From the NCBI GenBank assembly GCA_930367215.1, contig OV884059.1, positions 24,514,945 through 24,578,944 of the forward strand: a stretch of DNA of 64,000 bases, given 5' to 3'. The DNA is from Pollenia angustigena. Its lineage: Eukaryota > Arthropoda > Insecta > Diptera > Polleniidae. The translations under genes and the position numbers were made by a program. Shown piece after piece: positions 1 through 11,179 of this stretch. The notes below the pieces were generated by a model that was not told the origin of the DNA, made no database searches, and saw nothing but the letters and a program-made list of their open reading frames with translations. The first letter of the stretch is position 1. Each line of letters opens with the position of its first letter.

Positions 1-83
1 TGAAAAGTGTCATGGGGTCAAAAACGAAAACACTTGTCATAGTACTGATGTCAAAATACATCAGCGTTATACGCCTTTTCTAT
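1..83. repeat. Fragment of the 4578-5914 foldback element
   Basis: These bases closely match about 5185-5265, the central part of the palindromic element at 4578-5914. Shared stretches include 'catggg.tcaaaaacgaa' and 'atagtactgatgt.aaaata'. The copy begins before the window and similarity ends near 83. No terminus is visible here, so it is a truncated or internally deleted copy. It shows that the foldback family is repeated in this genome. Confidence 0.75.
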
Positions 84-327
84 CAGTTTACCAAATTTGC
101 CCAAACATTATTTTTTTTTTTTGTATTTTTGCTCGTCTTTTGCGTTTAGATTCTGCAATTTTCAACGCAGCAACTTTTTCTGTGCGACCGAAATTAAATA
201 CATTTTTCGTCAAATGAGCGAACAAAGCGGATGGAAGAGTACACTCGCTTGTGTACCGCTTTTAATTTCTCTCTCCCGTCTCGCCTTTAAAGTAAACATC
301 GCAGCGACAAAAATCTTTGCAATATTG
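84..327. other. No recognisable feature
   Basis: AT-rich sequence with a T-run near 110-122. A 133-residue open frame crosses it, but the frame runs into the hAT-end repeat and has no recognisable domain, so no gene is called. Confidence 0.4.
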
Positions 328-411
328 GAATCGGAGTTGCGAGTTTTTGTGAATACTTCGTCTCAGACTCCGGTACAAAACCTCAACTCCGACTCCGAAT
401 CCGCAGCCCTG
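328..411. repeat. Right-end fragment of a hAT MITE like 12929-13256
   Basis: The stretch resembles the right half of the complete hAT MITE at 12929-13256. Both share a GAGTYGCG stretch, 'CCGGTACAAAA', repeated GACTCC words and a terminal CAGCCCTG-type end, here closing at 411. The left end is not found, so this is a truncated relic. The GACTCC/GGAGTC words give the end strong local inverted symmetry. Confidence 0.6.
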
Positions 412-1245
412 GTTCAGCCTGCACTCTTGTTTATGATCCTGCCGCCATTTTTGGATATAATGAACTACTTTAATAAAAACTGTTTCAGGTGGAAGTAATA
501 GAATCTTTGGCATACCGAGACAGCCCTTAATTTTTTCAATTCAGGAGTTTTTTTCATGTATCCGGTAATACAACTTCAAGAATCCCTCAACCGTAAAGTT
601 GCCTTAGCACTTATAAATCCAACAGAAAGAGGCCATAACGAAAACATTAAATGGCATGTATGTCAGTTATTTATTAGCTTGAAAAACACATACATACATG
701 TTAGTATTTGCAAATTTATTTTAGATGTGTAAATGGAAAAAGAAAAATTTGCAAAACACTTTTATATTTAGAATGTGTTAAAACTAAAAAAAGGCAGCTC
801 ATATACATGAGGAAATATGTTGTAATAGAAAAAGATTTGTAAAGGTAATACTTGAAAATGCATAATTATGGAAATAATTAATAAGCTGGTGTTTGAATAA
901 CAGATTTAGTAACGCTTTCGATATAACCGTTCAAACTCTTGTCCTTCCAGCAGCCAGTCTCTCCCTCTCTCTCTCACATACTCTGAGCAGTTTTACATGA
1001 AAAATCTTAAAAAGTTTAGCTGCACATTTTATGCCTGGCAGCCACAAGAAGTGCAATGAATTCATATGCAATATTAGCAACAAACACCCTCCCTCCCCCT
1101 CCTCCTTCCCACTTGTATGCAACAGAAATAGAAAATTATTTTTTCAAATACTGAAAATCAAACGATGCGCAATGATTTCCTTTGCAACTGCAAAAATAAA
1201 AACGAATATGGAAAATATGGAAACATTTGCAAAACACAAAAAAAA
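412..1245. other. AT-rich noncoding stretch
   Basis: Only short frames and low-complexity sequence are visible, including a CT-rich patch at 955-977 and another at 1087-1110. No transposon end, splice-bounded exon or RNA gene was recognised. Confidence 0.4.
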
Positions 1246-2030
1246 AACAAGTTAGAGTGCTATATTCGGCTGTGCCGAATCTTTGATACCCTCCACCGAC
1301 AGTTCGAATGTTTAAGAAGTAATATCTGTATGATGTTATTATTATCTTAAACTGTAAAGATTTGTTATTAATTATGGTTTTAGGCGACTAAACTGTTTTC
1401 CGGTAGTAGGGTTTATATGGGGCCTAGGGTAAATTATGGACCGATCATCACGAAATTTCACAGCGTGATTTCTATTTCTTTAAAACTGTGACGTACCAAT
1501 TTCTGTTATGATAGCATTACTAATTATGGTTTTAGGTGTACTAAACTGTTTTCCGGGAGTAGGGTTTCTATGGGGCTTAGGGTAAATTATGGACGGATCT
1601 TCACGAAATTCAACAGCATGATTTCCAGTCAAATAAAACAAATTTTTGCAAAATCTTATCTCATTCCGTGCCTCAGCATTTATGTTATTTTTTGTAACAA
1701 AATTATAAATTTTTTAGGTGGTGGTTCCACATTTTGATTCATAGCTCTGTTCCTACTGAACCGATTTTGCTGGATTTCAATCCCAAACTGCTTAGGATAA
1801 CTAAAAGCAATTTGGCACCAAGTTTATTCATTTCTTTTGAGTTGTTCGAAAGTGAGCGTGTTTTCAACAGACGGACAGACAGACGGACCTGGCTAAATCG
1901 ACTTAGAATTACTCAAGGACCCAGAATATATATACTTTATGGGGTCTGAGATGAATAATAAAAAAGTTTCACACGGAATGACAAACTTAATATACCCTCT
2001 TTACAACTTATTGTCGTGGAGGGTATACAA
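1246..2030 (+). mobile_element. DINE-like (Helentron-type nonautonomous) repeat
   Basis: The left end carries a short hairpin (ATTCGGC-tgt-GCCGAAT, about 1264-1280) followed by a GATACCCTCC word. The right end carries a matching stem-loop (TATACCCTC ... GAGGGTATA, 1991-2027). Between them are two tandem units of about 152 bp starting near 1371 and 1523, a GACAGACAGACGG microsatellite (about 1871-1886) and a TTTATGGGGTCTGAGATG block. The layout of terminal hairpins, internal tandem units and a GTCY-type microsatellite resembles dipteran DINE-1/mini-me repeats, which are nonautonomous Helentron relatives. The assignment is inference. A much longer inverted copy lies at 39371-41984. Confidence 0.65.
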
Positions 2031-2923
2031 AATATGTATAAGAATTTTTTTAAGCTCGAGCGAAAAAAAATCCATCATCCGTTTTGTTGCACATTTAATA
2101 ATGCGCAAGTATTTGTCACCATCATAACCAAGAGACCTCCTCTCCAGCCTTTCAAATACCTATAGAAAGACTCATATATGTATCTTTTTTTTTTATTCAA
2201 AGCTGGTTTTATTTCTCAACTTCTTTTAGTCCCCCACCACCCACTTTTCGCTTAAATTTATGTTTGAAAAAAAATAAGGAAACAAACTCTCATGTGTATG
2301 AATGTAGTTTTTTGTATTTTACTGTATATTTGTACGGCAGTGTAAGTTTGTGATTTACTTTGTGTCATTCATAAACAGGTTGATATGTATTGCACATCTT
2401 ACGTTACGTTGAATTTAAATAAAACATTTTCCTTTTTTATCCTTGTCTTTATATTCCTTTTTTATTTTTGCTTGTAGTTGTTGGGATGTCTTCCTGCTGG
2501 TGTCGCTTTTACTTTGGTGTGCTTTTCCAAGCTTTTCCCATTTTTGTTGTTGTTGTTGTTTTGATGTAAATAATATTAGTGGCATGTGTGTGGCTTATTC
2601 CTGTGGCTGGTTGTCAAGTTAAGGAAATCGCAATCGCTTGTATTCAAAGAAATTCAATTTTTTCATTCAAAAAGTGTGCAAATATTATTTACGTTTATAG
2701 AATATTTTCAAAGACTCTAATATAAATTTTTGAAGGAAATTTGACTAGGTTTGAGTACAGCTTAGAGACTACACGGAACAAAATATAAATTGATTTCAGT
2801 TAAAAAATTTGTGATATTAATTAAAAAATTATTTAAATTAGGACCAGTCAACAAATTAACAATATTTTCTGCAATAATGTTCTAGATATAAGTAAGCGTT
2901 TAATTCACTTGATTAAATTTCTA
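2031..2923. other. AT-rich noncoding stretch
   Basis: No gene is seen. A (TTG)n run lies near 2545-2563. A possible element end, CACGGAACAAAATATAAATTG at about 2772, resembles sequence near 24985, but no convincing partner end or target duplication was found. Confidence 0.35.
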
Positions 2924-4272
2924 CACACAGAGAAAAATCAATGTAAATTCGTTCAAAACAAGGTTGATTTTACATTTTTCAGTAGTGATTTTGCTTCATT
3001 GTTGTTAAGTGTTAATTTAACATGATTTTACAATAACTTGCGAACAACATTTTTTCTTTTAAAATAACTACGATTCATTTTAATTTAACATTGCAGTAAA
3101 GTTAAAGCAAAATGTCATTTATATTGAAATAACAATCCGAATCACGTTGAATGAATGTTATTTCAAGTTGAAACAACGTGAATTTCATGTAGAATCAAAT
3201 TGGTTGGAGTGTGATATAACAGTGTCAAGAAGCTTCAGAGACAACACATGCATTTATTTAAGAATAATTTAAAACACTTGCCCCTGTAACACATGTTTCA
3301 CTTATTTTGTATCTCCTTTGTTAACAGAAGCATCAGCAGAATGGCCCGATATGGTTTTCGTCATCATTCTACTTTGAAAACTTAATGTACTATTTAACTA
3401 AATAATTTTAATTAAAAGAATACGGGAATTGTCTTCTTTTTATAACATATTTTAAACATGAAAATAAAAAAATGTACATAGTTAAGTGTGTATGCATGTT
3501 AATTTAACATGATAAACTTTTGATTTTAACCCTTTCAGGGTCAAAAATAATTTTTGGCGAGATATAGATCTGAAAATTTGTATTCAAGGTAATGTGATGG
3601 CGCTGAAGCCGGGAAAAATTAGTAGTTTTTGTTTCATGTAGCTCCCTTGGTTGTTAGGGCATGTCAAATATTTTCAAAATTGACCTTCAAAGGTCCCCAA
3701 AAGAACCTAAAATTAATTTTTCTCATATTTTTTTTCAAGTAAATATTTATTTACGCATGTATAAATACTTACAAATTGTTTTTAATATCGCCCGATCACC
3801 GAAACTATTATTTTTTTTTTCGTCCTAAATATAACCTTTTTACGAATTTCCTGACTAGTGTACGACATGCCCTCAATATTAAGAGAAGAAAGTCAATGCC
3901 TAATGTAACAACTATTTAAAATAGCAAATGTGTCTTTCTTTCAGATAAAACAAAAAAATATAATTTACTGTACACTTTTATACAGTAAAATTGCGTAGAA
4001 ACAGAGTACAATGTAATGTCGAATATATTCGACAAAAACACTGAAAGGGTTAATATAAAACAGGTTTTTATGAATTCAATATTGAACAATGTTATTTTAA
4101 CAGTGAATAATATTAAATAAACGTGATTTAAGGTTATTTTAATATTTTTCATTTAAAATCAATATGAAATAATGATAAATTTAAATAAAGGGCATACTTA
4201 AGCAGAAATTTACCATGATTCTCAATCAACATTTCGCCATGTTATTTTAACATTGGTATTTTTTTCTGTGTG
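2924..4272. mobile_element. TA-flanked inverted-repeat element, CACACAGA ends
   Basis: The left end reads CACACAGAGAAAAATCAATG. The right end, reverse complemented, reads CACACAGAAAAAAATACCAATG. Both are flanked by TA (2922-2923 and 4273-4274). The arms are rich in GTTAATTTAACATG-like palindromic words. The 1349-bp element has no transposase frame, so it is nonautonomous. TA duplication is the rule for Tc1/mariner-type transposition, but the family was not recognised. The element at 24276-27033 has the same kind of ends and target. Its part at about 3290-3470 is also similar to 5530-5700 inside the foldback element, so the two families share sequence. A piggyBac-like MITE is nested at 3530-4049. 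Confidence 0.7.
3530..4049. mobile_element. piggyBac-like MITE, TTAA target duplication
   Basis: The element starts CCCTTTCAGGG and ends CACTGAAAGGG. It is flanked by TTAA at 3526-3529 and 4050-4053. TTAA duplication plus ends beginning CCC is diagnostic of the piggyBac superfamily. No transposase frame is present in its 520 bp, so it must be mobilised in trans. It sits inside the TA-flanked element at 2924-4272 and is therefore younger than that copy. Confidence 0.75.
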
Positions 4273-4274
4273 TA

Positions 4275-4577
4275 ATTAAAACTAATTTTATATTTGATTA
4301 ATGGTTTAATTAAAAAAAAGTTGACGAGATTTTTTTTCTGTGAAGTTGAAAGTGATACTTAAAGGGCAAAATAAACCACACAAACATATGAAAAAATATG
4401 GAGCACGTTTGTGTGAATTTTAAAAATGTTTAACGAGGTTTGTGTCTATAATAAATCAGAGACAGCTCCCGCAGGCGGAGGCCGATCATCGGCGTGTGTT
4501 TAAAGAGATTACCTGGAAGAGATGGACTTAGAAAATCGTTCGCCTATGATAATAAAGGATAAGTTTGTTCCTCTGAA
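4275..4577. other. Noncoding stretch between two elements
   Basis: No feature was recognised. The stretch includes a small GC-richer patch (4464-4500) unlike its AT-rich surroundings, but with no identifiable product. Confidence 0.35.
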
Positions 4578-5914
4578 CACTCATAGAAAATGCATCTTCA
4601 AATTGATGATGCTCTTACATCAGAATTGCGACATCATTGTTATTACAAATGTCATCAATAAGGCGAAAAGTAACATCAGTCCAATGATGAACTTCATCAG
4701 AAAATTTTGCCATATTTTATGCGTCATCTATGCTTTGACTACAGTGACATCAATTCGATGCCATATTTTGTGTATTACTAACATTATTTTCATGTTTAAA
4801 AGCAAAATAAGATGTACAAATTCCCATATGCTATTTGTTAAAATTATTTAGTTAAATACATTAAATTTTCAAAGTAGAATTATTACGAAAACCATATCAG
4901 GCAAGCTGCGGGTGTCTTATAATTGAGAGTTCTTCTGTAAAAAAGGGCGGAATACAGGAAATGTGAGGCAAAAAATTTTAACGGGTAAGTAAATAATAAT
5001 ATTCTCTCAATCCCAATGACTCAATAAGTCTTTTCTCCGATGTAAGTGAGTCATCACATTGATGACATTTTTATGAAACTAACTCCGATACGTAATTTCT
5101 GTGATGCCGAAGTGTCATCCCAATGATGACATAATTTTACCTGATGACAATTTGGCCAAGGGATGTTAAGGCTGACATCACAATGATAAAAAGTGCCATG
5201 GGATCAAAAACGAAGACCTTTGTTATAGTACTGATGTTAAAATACATTAGCGTTATGACGCTTCTCGAAAGCCCAATTTTCGTAGTGCAAAAGTTAATTA
5301 ATGCAACCTTAACATCACCTGGCCAAAGTGTCATCAGGGTCAAAATGAAATTATGTCATCAATGGGATGACACATCGGCATCACAGAAATGGCGAACATG
5401 TCCTCGGTGCGATGGCGCAGTATCATCGGAGAAAGGACACATTAGCATCAATTTAATGACAGTTTGTCATTAAGTCAAAGTCATTGACTTAAGTCAAAGT
5501 GAAAGAATATTATTATTTACTTACCCGTTACACATGTTTGTTGAATTACGACCTTTGTTTACAGCAGAACTCTCAATAATTAGACACCAGCACCAAGCCC
5601 TATATGGTTTTCGTAATCATTCTACTTTAAAAATTTGAGCTTTTTAACTAAATAATTTAAAAAATAGAATATGGGAATTTTTGCTTCTTATTATACATTG
5701 TATTCATGACAATAATGTTAATAACATACAAAATGTGGCATCGAATTGATGTCACCATAGTCAAAAAATAGATGACACGTAAATAATGACAAAATTGTAC
5801 GAAGACGTTAGTCATTGTTACTTTTTGCATCATTAATGCCATTTGTAATAATATTGATGTCACAATTCTGATGTTAGGGCATCATCAATATGAAGATGCA
5901 TTTTTCTATCAGTG
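4578..5914. mobile_element. Foldback element with very long inverted repeats
   Basis: Nearly the whole 1337 bp folds on itself. The left end CACTCATAGAAAATGCATC matches the reverse complement of the right end, CACTGATAGAAAAATGCATC. Similarity continues inward through about 4600-5010 against 5500-5900, and 5100-5180 against 5300-5370, leaving a short centre near 5200-5290. Frequent GATGACA/TGTCATC words make both strands look open, so the 109-residue frames here are palindrome artefacts. No transposase is seen and no clear target duplication was found. A fragment of the centre recurs at 1-83. Confidence 0.75.
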
Positions 5915-6910
5915 TAGTCGAATTTAAAATTTTGAGGGTTGCTCAAGAGCTTATATATTTTCAGATGGAATTTTTTTTAACACGGTTTCATTTATTCTTT
6001 TAGAAAAGGCTGTTTATGTGATGCTGAAGAGAGAACTTCTAATATTCTTAATTTTTGAATAAATGAGGTCCAATGAACACCGTAGCGTATAAGCCACACG
6101 AATCGGTGCATTTCCTGGATATAAAAGAGTCTTTAGGTTCTTTTGTCGATTGGTCTCACTCCATGTGTGACAATTTAGTTAATCAACAAAGATGAGCGTG
6201 AACAGTTGACTGATTTTCAAGGTAAAATTGTATAATTTGGTTATGTTTTCAAGCTTGAATCTAATCTAATAAATGTCAAAAAGTGACAGCCGTATCACAG
6301 TTCGATTGTCATCTAGACCTTTCGTTACTTCCAGCAGGCTTCATAAAACGCCTTTCACATTTAAAAATTCAATGTTCGTTAAAGGCAGTACAAGTTTGGC
6401 GCTGGATCTTTTCCTTAAGTGAATGTTATATATTCTTATATACATCATTAGATATCGTTACCTAAAACACAAAAGGTCCTTACTAACCAAAATTTAAAAA
6501 TCGACTTTTTCATTGATTATCACTGTTGAGGCGCCCTCTGAGGAAATGCTTTTAGATCAGGAAGACGATTTTCTTGATCTAGACATCGAGCCCCTGCTGT
6601 AGGGTGGTTTTACTATTGTGAATGCCGCTAAAAGAAGTTGACAGAAAGAATTCGCCTTAAGAAAAAGTAAAAAGGTTGCTGAGCGCCATCACATTTTTTT
6701 GCAAGTGAACAAATTATAACCAGTGCACTAGCTCTATTTTTTCTTTTTTAAATAAAATAAGGTTTATTACGTTTAACCACGCTGAGTTTCATTAATTACT
6801 AACTCTATCGAACCGTGAGTATCTTATCTCTTACCAAACTTAAATTCCCTTTGATTTGGGTTTTGCTTTTCAACCCTGTTGAAAAGTCAGCAACAACAAA
6901 TTTCTGACCA
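5915..6910. other. Noncoding stretch with a possible decayed ORF1 relic
   Basis: A TATAAAAGAG word near 6118 stands upstream of a very short frame, too little to call a gene. At about 6529-6700 one frame reads as acidic peptide (EEMLLDQEDDFLDLDIE) followed after a stop by NAAKR and a basic stretch. This is reminiscent of a decayed retrotransposon ORF1, but is not firm. Nothing else was recognised. Confidence 0.3.
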
Positions 6911-7590
6911 GAGGTTGGAAATTTGCTTATGGTCCTTCGAACCGGATATGAACCACTGACCTATGGATTGCATCATCACAAATGTTCACAATTTTGGAAT
7001 CTTTCGACCAAAATTAGCGATTTTAATAACAAAAAAAAAAAAAAAAAACGGCTCTATTAACAAAAAAAAAAAACAAAAAAAAAAAAATACGATAATTGTT
7101 AAAATACTTAACCCACAGCTTGCATAATAAGCAACATTGTTAATTGTGAAAACAACTGATAGGTTTTACAAGCAAATAAGAAGAAAATTAAATTATAAAG
7201 AGTTTAGAAATTTATCATACTCCTGTAAAATTTTCAAAATGTTAGATTGGGCTTTTTGCTTTTTAGGTAACGATATTTTGTACACTGATGGAAAATAAAA
7301 AAAAGTATTTTGTTTTAGTATTTTAAATAGACCATTTAAATGTATTTTGTGTTTAAAATACATTTTAGTCGTGTATTTATTGTATATTGTATTTTAAATA
7401 CACGACTTAAATAAATTCTGTATTTCAAATACATCATAGCAAAAACTGAGGTATACAGCCATGTCACAGAGTACAATTCCGTTCGGAAACGGAATTAATT
7501 CTGTATTTTGGTGCTGCAGAAAATGACGAAAACATTTTTCGGAATGAAACCATTTCATGAGCGAAATGGGAGTTTTCTGTATCTTAAAGG
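6911..7590 (+). repeat. Segmental duplication, copy A
   Basis: This stretch is nearly identical to 10073-10735. It begins GAGGTTGGAAATTTGCTTATGG and includes an A-rich island, an AAATACA-rich palindromic AT block, and the left part of the 7456-7665 MITE. It contains the ATGGTCCTTCGAACC word at 6929-6943. The two copies flank a Jockey LINE relic and differ by scattered substitutions and poly-A length, so the duplication is not very recent. Confidence 0.8.
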
Positions 7591-7665
7591 CAAAAAACAC
7601 TTTTTATCAATAAACAAATATGTTTTCTTTGATTCCGAACGGAATTGCACTCTGGGACATGGCTG
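7456..7665. mobile_element. MITE with about 30-bp terminal inverted repeats
   Basis: The left end CAGCCATGTCACAGAGTACA pairs with the reverse complement of the right end, CAGCCATGTCCCAGAGTGCA. Both continue into AATTCCGTTCGGAA. The 210-bp unit has no coding capacity and the superfamily is unknown, because the flanks do not show an unambiguous target duplication. Only its left part is present in duplicate copy B (10604-10735). Confidence 0.65.
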
Positions 7666-7723
7666 ATAATTTTTGTTTTAATAAAAAAAAGAGTTTTTTT
7701 TTAGATATAAAAAATAATAATAA

Positions 7724-8165
7724 GTATTGTGGTTATTTTTATTGAGCTGTTTATGGCTCTGTATTCAAATTTTGATATTTTAAACTGGTTAAAGTTCATT
7801 GAATTTAATTTTCATTAAATTATTTTTATGAAGAAAGGAATTTTTACAACATGAAGTAAATAAAAAATTTATTGATATTTTTCATTCTTGGCTGCAACGG
7901 GAATCTAACCCAGGCTTTCACGGATAGGTTACCCTTACATGTTTCGATTGCAACCACTCAATTTCTTCAGAGGGTTTTGCCGTTTAACACTCAGAATCAT
8001 TGACGATTGCTGGCAGTCAATAGTCAAACATAAAATCTTTCAACCAAATTGTATTTAACCTTTGGTAGATCGAAATTTGCTTTTTGAATGATTATCTTCT
8101 TTTTTAATTGATTTACGCGGTCTTCTTTACTTCTGGTTTTTCGTACTTTTTGTCAAAAATTCTTC
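7724..8165 (+). repeat. Dispersed repeat R with tRNA-like box B (copy 1)
   Basis: The core reads 'TTTATGAAGAAAGGAATTT', then 'GGGAATCTAACCCAGG', then 'ACATGTTTCGATTGCAACCACTC', then 'GCCGTTTAACACTC'. Related copies lie at 23055-23310, 29445-30108 (inverted pair), 30380-30590, 14870-14975 and 37940-38030. The reverse complement of the central block resembles a tRNA box B (GGTTCGANTCC), suggesting a tRNA-derived ancestor. A complete tRNA fold is not evident. This copy abuts the 5' end of the Jockey LINE relic. Confidence 0.6.
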
Positions 8166-8227
8166 TTGAAGTCCAAAGTATATTATTAAACTCAATTAAT
8201 TTGAGTCTGATTAAAATAAAATACTTA

Positions 8228-9965
8228 ACCTGACTACTCATTATGGCGTGCAGCTAGAAATCTAAAAAGAAAAAGTTATATCTTAGCCACCATCAAGAAA
8301 CTTGAATGGTAGTTGGGCAAGAAACGATATTGACAAAGGAAATCTGTTTGTAAGTCACTTGAAAAACGTATTTACACAAAATATATCTCACAATATTGCG
8401 GTCGAGTTACCACCTGTTGCTGCTAGAGCAGCTATTCCCCTCAGATTTGAGATAAGAGAAATCGAAAAGGCAATTTGTGACTTAAACACTAATAAGGCAC
8501 CTGGTATTGATAAGATTAATAATAAAATGCTTCTAGAGCTACCTCGCATAGCAAAGAAAATTATTATTTTTATTTTTAATGCTATTTTACGCCTTGAATG
8601 GAAGGTTTCCTTAGTTACCATGATACCAATGCCAGGTAAAGATCATACAAAAGTTGAGTCTTATAGGCCTATTAGCTTGTTATCAAATATGTCAAAGCTG
8701 TTTGAGAAATTATTAGTTTCAAAATTAACACCGATTTTAAGTGAAAATAGATGTATTTCAAACCATCAGTTCGGATTTAGAAGAAAACACAGCACAATCG
8801 AACAGACTCATCGAATAGTAAATGTCATAAGAAAAAAAATATTGCTCAGCACTCTTCACAGATGTTTCGCAACCATTTGATAAAGTCTGGCATGACCTCT
8901 TAATACATAAATTGAAGCAAAATTTACCAGCAAACACACACAAGCAGCTAGAAAGCTTCTTAGTCGGTCGTCAATTTATTATTAAAGAAGGAAATTTCTT
9001 AAGTTCACCTCAGCCCATTGGCGCTGGAGTCCCACAACGCAGCATCCTGGGCCCTCTATTATACTTAATTTATACTTCGGACATGCCAACAAGCAACTAC
9101 ACACAAACTTCAACATTTGCAGACGATACAGCTTTTCTAAGCGTCCACGAAAATCGTTATGAAGCATCGCGATACTTACAGCATCATATATTTCAACTAG
9201 AAATATGGTTACGACAATGGAGGATAATGGTCAATGAGCAAAAATGCGTACATATAACATTCACCTTGCGTCGGGAATCTTGCTCCCCTATTACAATCAA
9301 TAATCAAATAATTCATCTACATTCGCATGTTAAATATCTCGGTATACATCTGGATCGGCGATTAACGTGGAAATGCCATATAGACGTAAAATTAACTCAA
9401 ATGAAACTAAAAGCCATTCAAATTCATTGGCTTATTGGAAGAAATTCTGTCCTTAGTCTCGATTGCAAGCTTCTACTTTACAACTCTATCTTAAAGCCTA
9501 TCTGGTGCTACGGTATTCAAATATGGGGCACTGCCTCGTCCTCTTATATCGAAAAAATTCAAAGGCCCCAAAATAAACTTCTTCGAATAATCACAGCCGC
9601 TCCCTGGTATGTTAAAAACTCAAACATTCATAAGGATCTCAATGTGCCATTAGTAAAAACTATGATTACAAAATATGCAGTAAAACATTTAAAAAGGCTT
9701 GAACAACACCCAAATTCACTAGCTCGAAATATTTTAAACCATGGCGGCCACACTCGCTTAAGAAGGAGAGAAACTGCAGCACTTACCCAATTAGATGAGC
9801 GATAAACACCTATAAAAGTGAACAGAATCCGTGATGAAGAAAATTTTTGTCTGGCACTGGCAGGACATAAATAAAGTATTAGGTTAAGATTTGATTAATT
9901 ATTGTTACTTCATAGTTAATTTATGAAGATTCAATAAATAAATAATGAAAAAAAAAAAAAAAAAA
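8228..9965 (+). mobile_element. 5'-truncated Jockey-clade LINE
   Basis: The recognisable part begins at the conserved SLWRAARNLK segment that lies between endonuclease and reverse transcriptase. It runs through the RT to a 3' UTR and ends in AATAAATAAATAATG plus poly-A (9948-9966). The endonuclease and ORF1 are absent, as in typical abortive target-primed insertions. It belongs to the same clade as the minus-strand copy at 31114-33733, to which it aligns through most of the RT, but the two are clearly diverged. Confidence 0.9.
8302..9805 (+). pseudogene. Jockey-type reverse transcriptase, frameshifted
   Basis: The RT is split over two frames. The first part (8302-8880) carries NTNKAPGIDKINNKML and SYRPISLLS. 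The second part (8912-9805) carries GVPQRSILGPLLY, the catalytic FADDTAF, then YLGIHLDRRLTW and the thumb/C-terminal IWGTASS and HPNSLARN motifs. The frame shifts at a poly-A run near 8830-8845, just before the first catalytic aspartate motif (LFTDVSQPFDKVWH). Another shift near 8301 separates the upstream LWRAARNLK segment. The GVPQG motif reads GVPQR. It encoded the polymerase for target-primed reverse transcription and is dead here. Confidence 0.9.
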
Positions 9966-10072
9966 AAGTTTCCGGTTAAAAATGAAAAATTATGTCGGTT
10001 AAGTGACCCCCCCCCCCCCCCCTCCCCCACAATATTTTACCAAAGTTCTAATGCCTGTATTCATAAAAAAAA
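9966..10072 (-). mobile_element. Tc1/mariner-type fragment and C16 tract
   Basis: The words 'TTATGTCGGTTAAGTGAC' and 'AATATTTTACCAAAGTTC' match the 3' flank of the transposase relic at 13320-13760. A pure C tract occupies about 10007-10022. The segment is separated from its continuation at 10736 by duplicate copy B. Confidence 0.5.
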
Positions 10073-10735
10073 GAGGTTGGAAATTTGCTTATGGTCCTTC
10101 GAACCGGATATGAACCACTGACCTATGGATTGCATCATCACAAATGTTCACAATTTAGGAATCTTTCGACCAAAATTAGCGATTTTAATAACAAAAAAAA
10201 AAAAAAAAACGGCTCTATTAACAAAAAAAAAAATACGATAATTGTTAAAATACTTAACCCACAGCTTGCATAATAAGCAACATTGTTAATTGTAAAAACA
10301 ACTGATAGGTTTTACAAGCAAATAAGAAGAAAATTAAATTATAAAGAGCTTGGAAATTTATCATTCTTCATAGTTTTTGTTAGTTAGATTGGGCTTTTTG
10401 CTTTTTAGGTAACGATATTTTGTACACTGATGGAAAATAAAAAAACGTATTTTGTTTTAGTATTTTAAATAAACCATTTAAACGTAGTTTGTGTTTAAAA
10501 TACATTTTAGTCGTGTATTAATTGTATATTGTATTTTATATACACGACTTAAATAAATTCTGTATTTCAAATACATCATAGCAAAAACTGAGGTATACAG
10601 CCATGTCACAGAGTACAATACCGTTTGGAAACGGAATTCATTCCGTATTTTGGTGCTTTAGAAAATGACGAAAACATTTTTCGGAATGAAACCATTTTTA
10701 GTTTCATGAGCGAAATGGGAGTTTTCTGAATAACA
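10073..10735 (+). repeat. Segmental duplication, copy B, inserted in a Tc1/mariner relic
   Basis: This is copy B of 6911-7590. The 38-bp sequence beginning ATTTTACCAAAGTTCTAATG occurs on both sides (about 10034-10071 and 10737-10774), so the copy entered with a long direct duplication of flanking DNA. Its right limit falls inside the MITE found complete at 7456-7665. Confidence 0.75.
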
Positions 10736-11135
10736 TTTTACCAAAGTTCTAATGCCTGTATTCATAAAAAAATTTTTTAATTTAATAAAGGTTTAAATAG
10801 CAAATTTGCTATGAAAAATTTTCCTTAATAAACTGTTTTCAATGGTCTATATCTGCTCGAGAATGTTGTTTTTAAGCTCTTGAACTGTTGTGGGATTAAT
10901 ACTGGACACTTTCGATTTCAAAAACCCCATGTCAAAAAGTCTAAAGGTGTCAAATCGTACGATCTTGGTGGCCAATTCACTACTCCTCTACGAGAAAATG
11001 CGATTTTCAATTTTTTTTTTTCAAAAGATCCATTGTTTCTCTTGCTGTGTGGCACCATCCTACTGTTGAAGCCACATATCATCTTGGTCTCAATCATCAA
11101 TTTTCCGCCACAAAAAGCTTCGGATCATCTAATTA
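10736..11135 (-). pseudogene. Tc1/mariner-superfamily transposase, C-terminal relic
   Basis: The reverse strand reads NWPPRSYDLTPLDFLTWG, the hallmark block holding the last catalytic Asp of a DDE transposase of the IS630/Tc1/mariner superfamily. Downstream is a helix-rich VQELKNNILEQI-like tail. The upstream Q-Q-D-G-A block is degraded. Only about the last third of the protein is represented and the frame is broken. Related relics are at 13320-13760 and in the 30.6-38.9 kb element. Confidence 0.75.
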
Positions 11136-11179
11136 TAATAATACTTCATTTTATTTTGAATTTCCAGGCTAAATATTAA

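Noticed and set aside
2772..4340. A larger element enclosing 2924-4272 (CACGGAACAAAATAT ... TTTTTTTTCTGTG)
   Set aside because: The ends match only over a few bases and the flanks show no duplication.
5137..5473. Overlapping 109- and 68-residue frames on both strands
   Set aside because: They arise from the palindromic foldback element, where both strands read alike. There is no protein domain.
6118..6240. TATAAAAGAG and a nearby ATG with possible 5' splice site
   Set aside because: The frame stops after five codons and no downstream exon could be matched. A TATA-like word is common by chance in AT-rich DNA.
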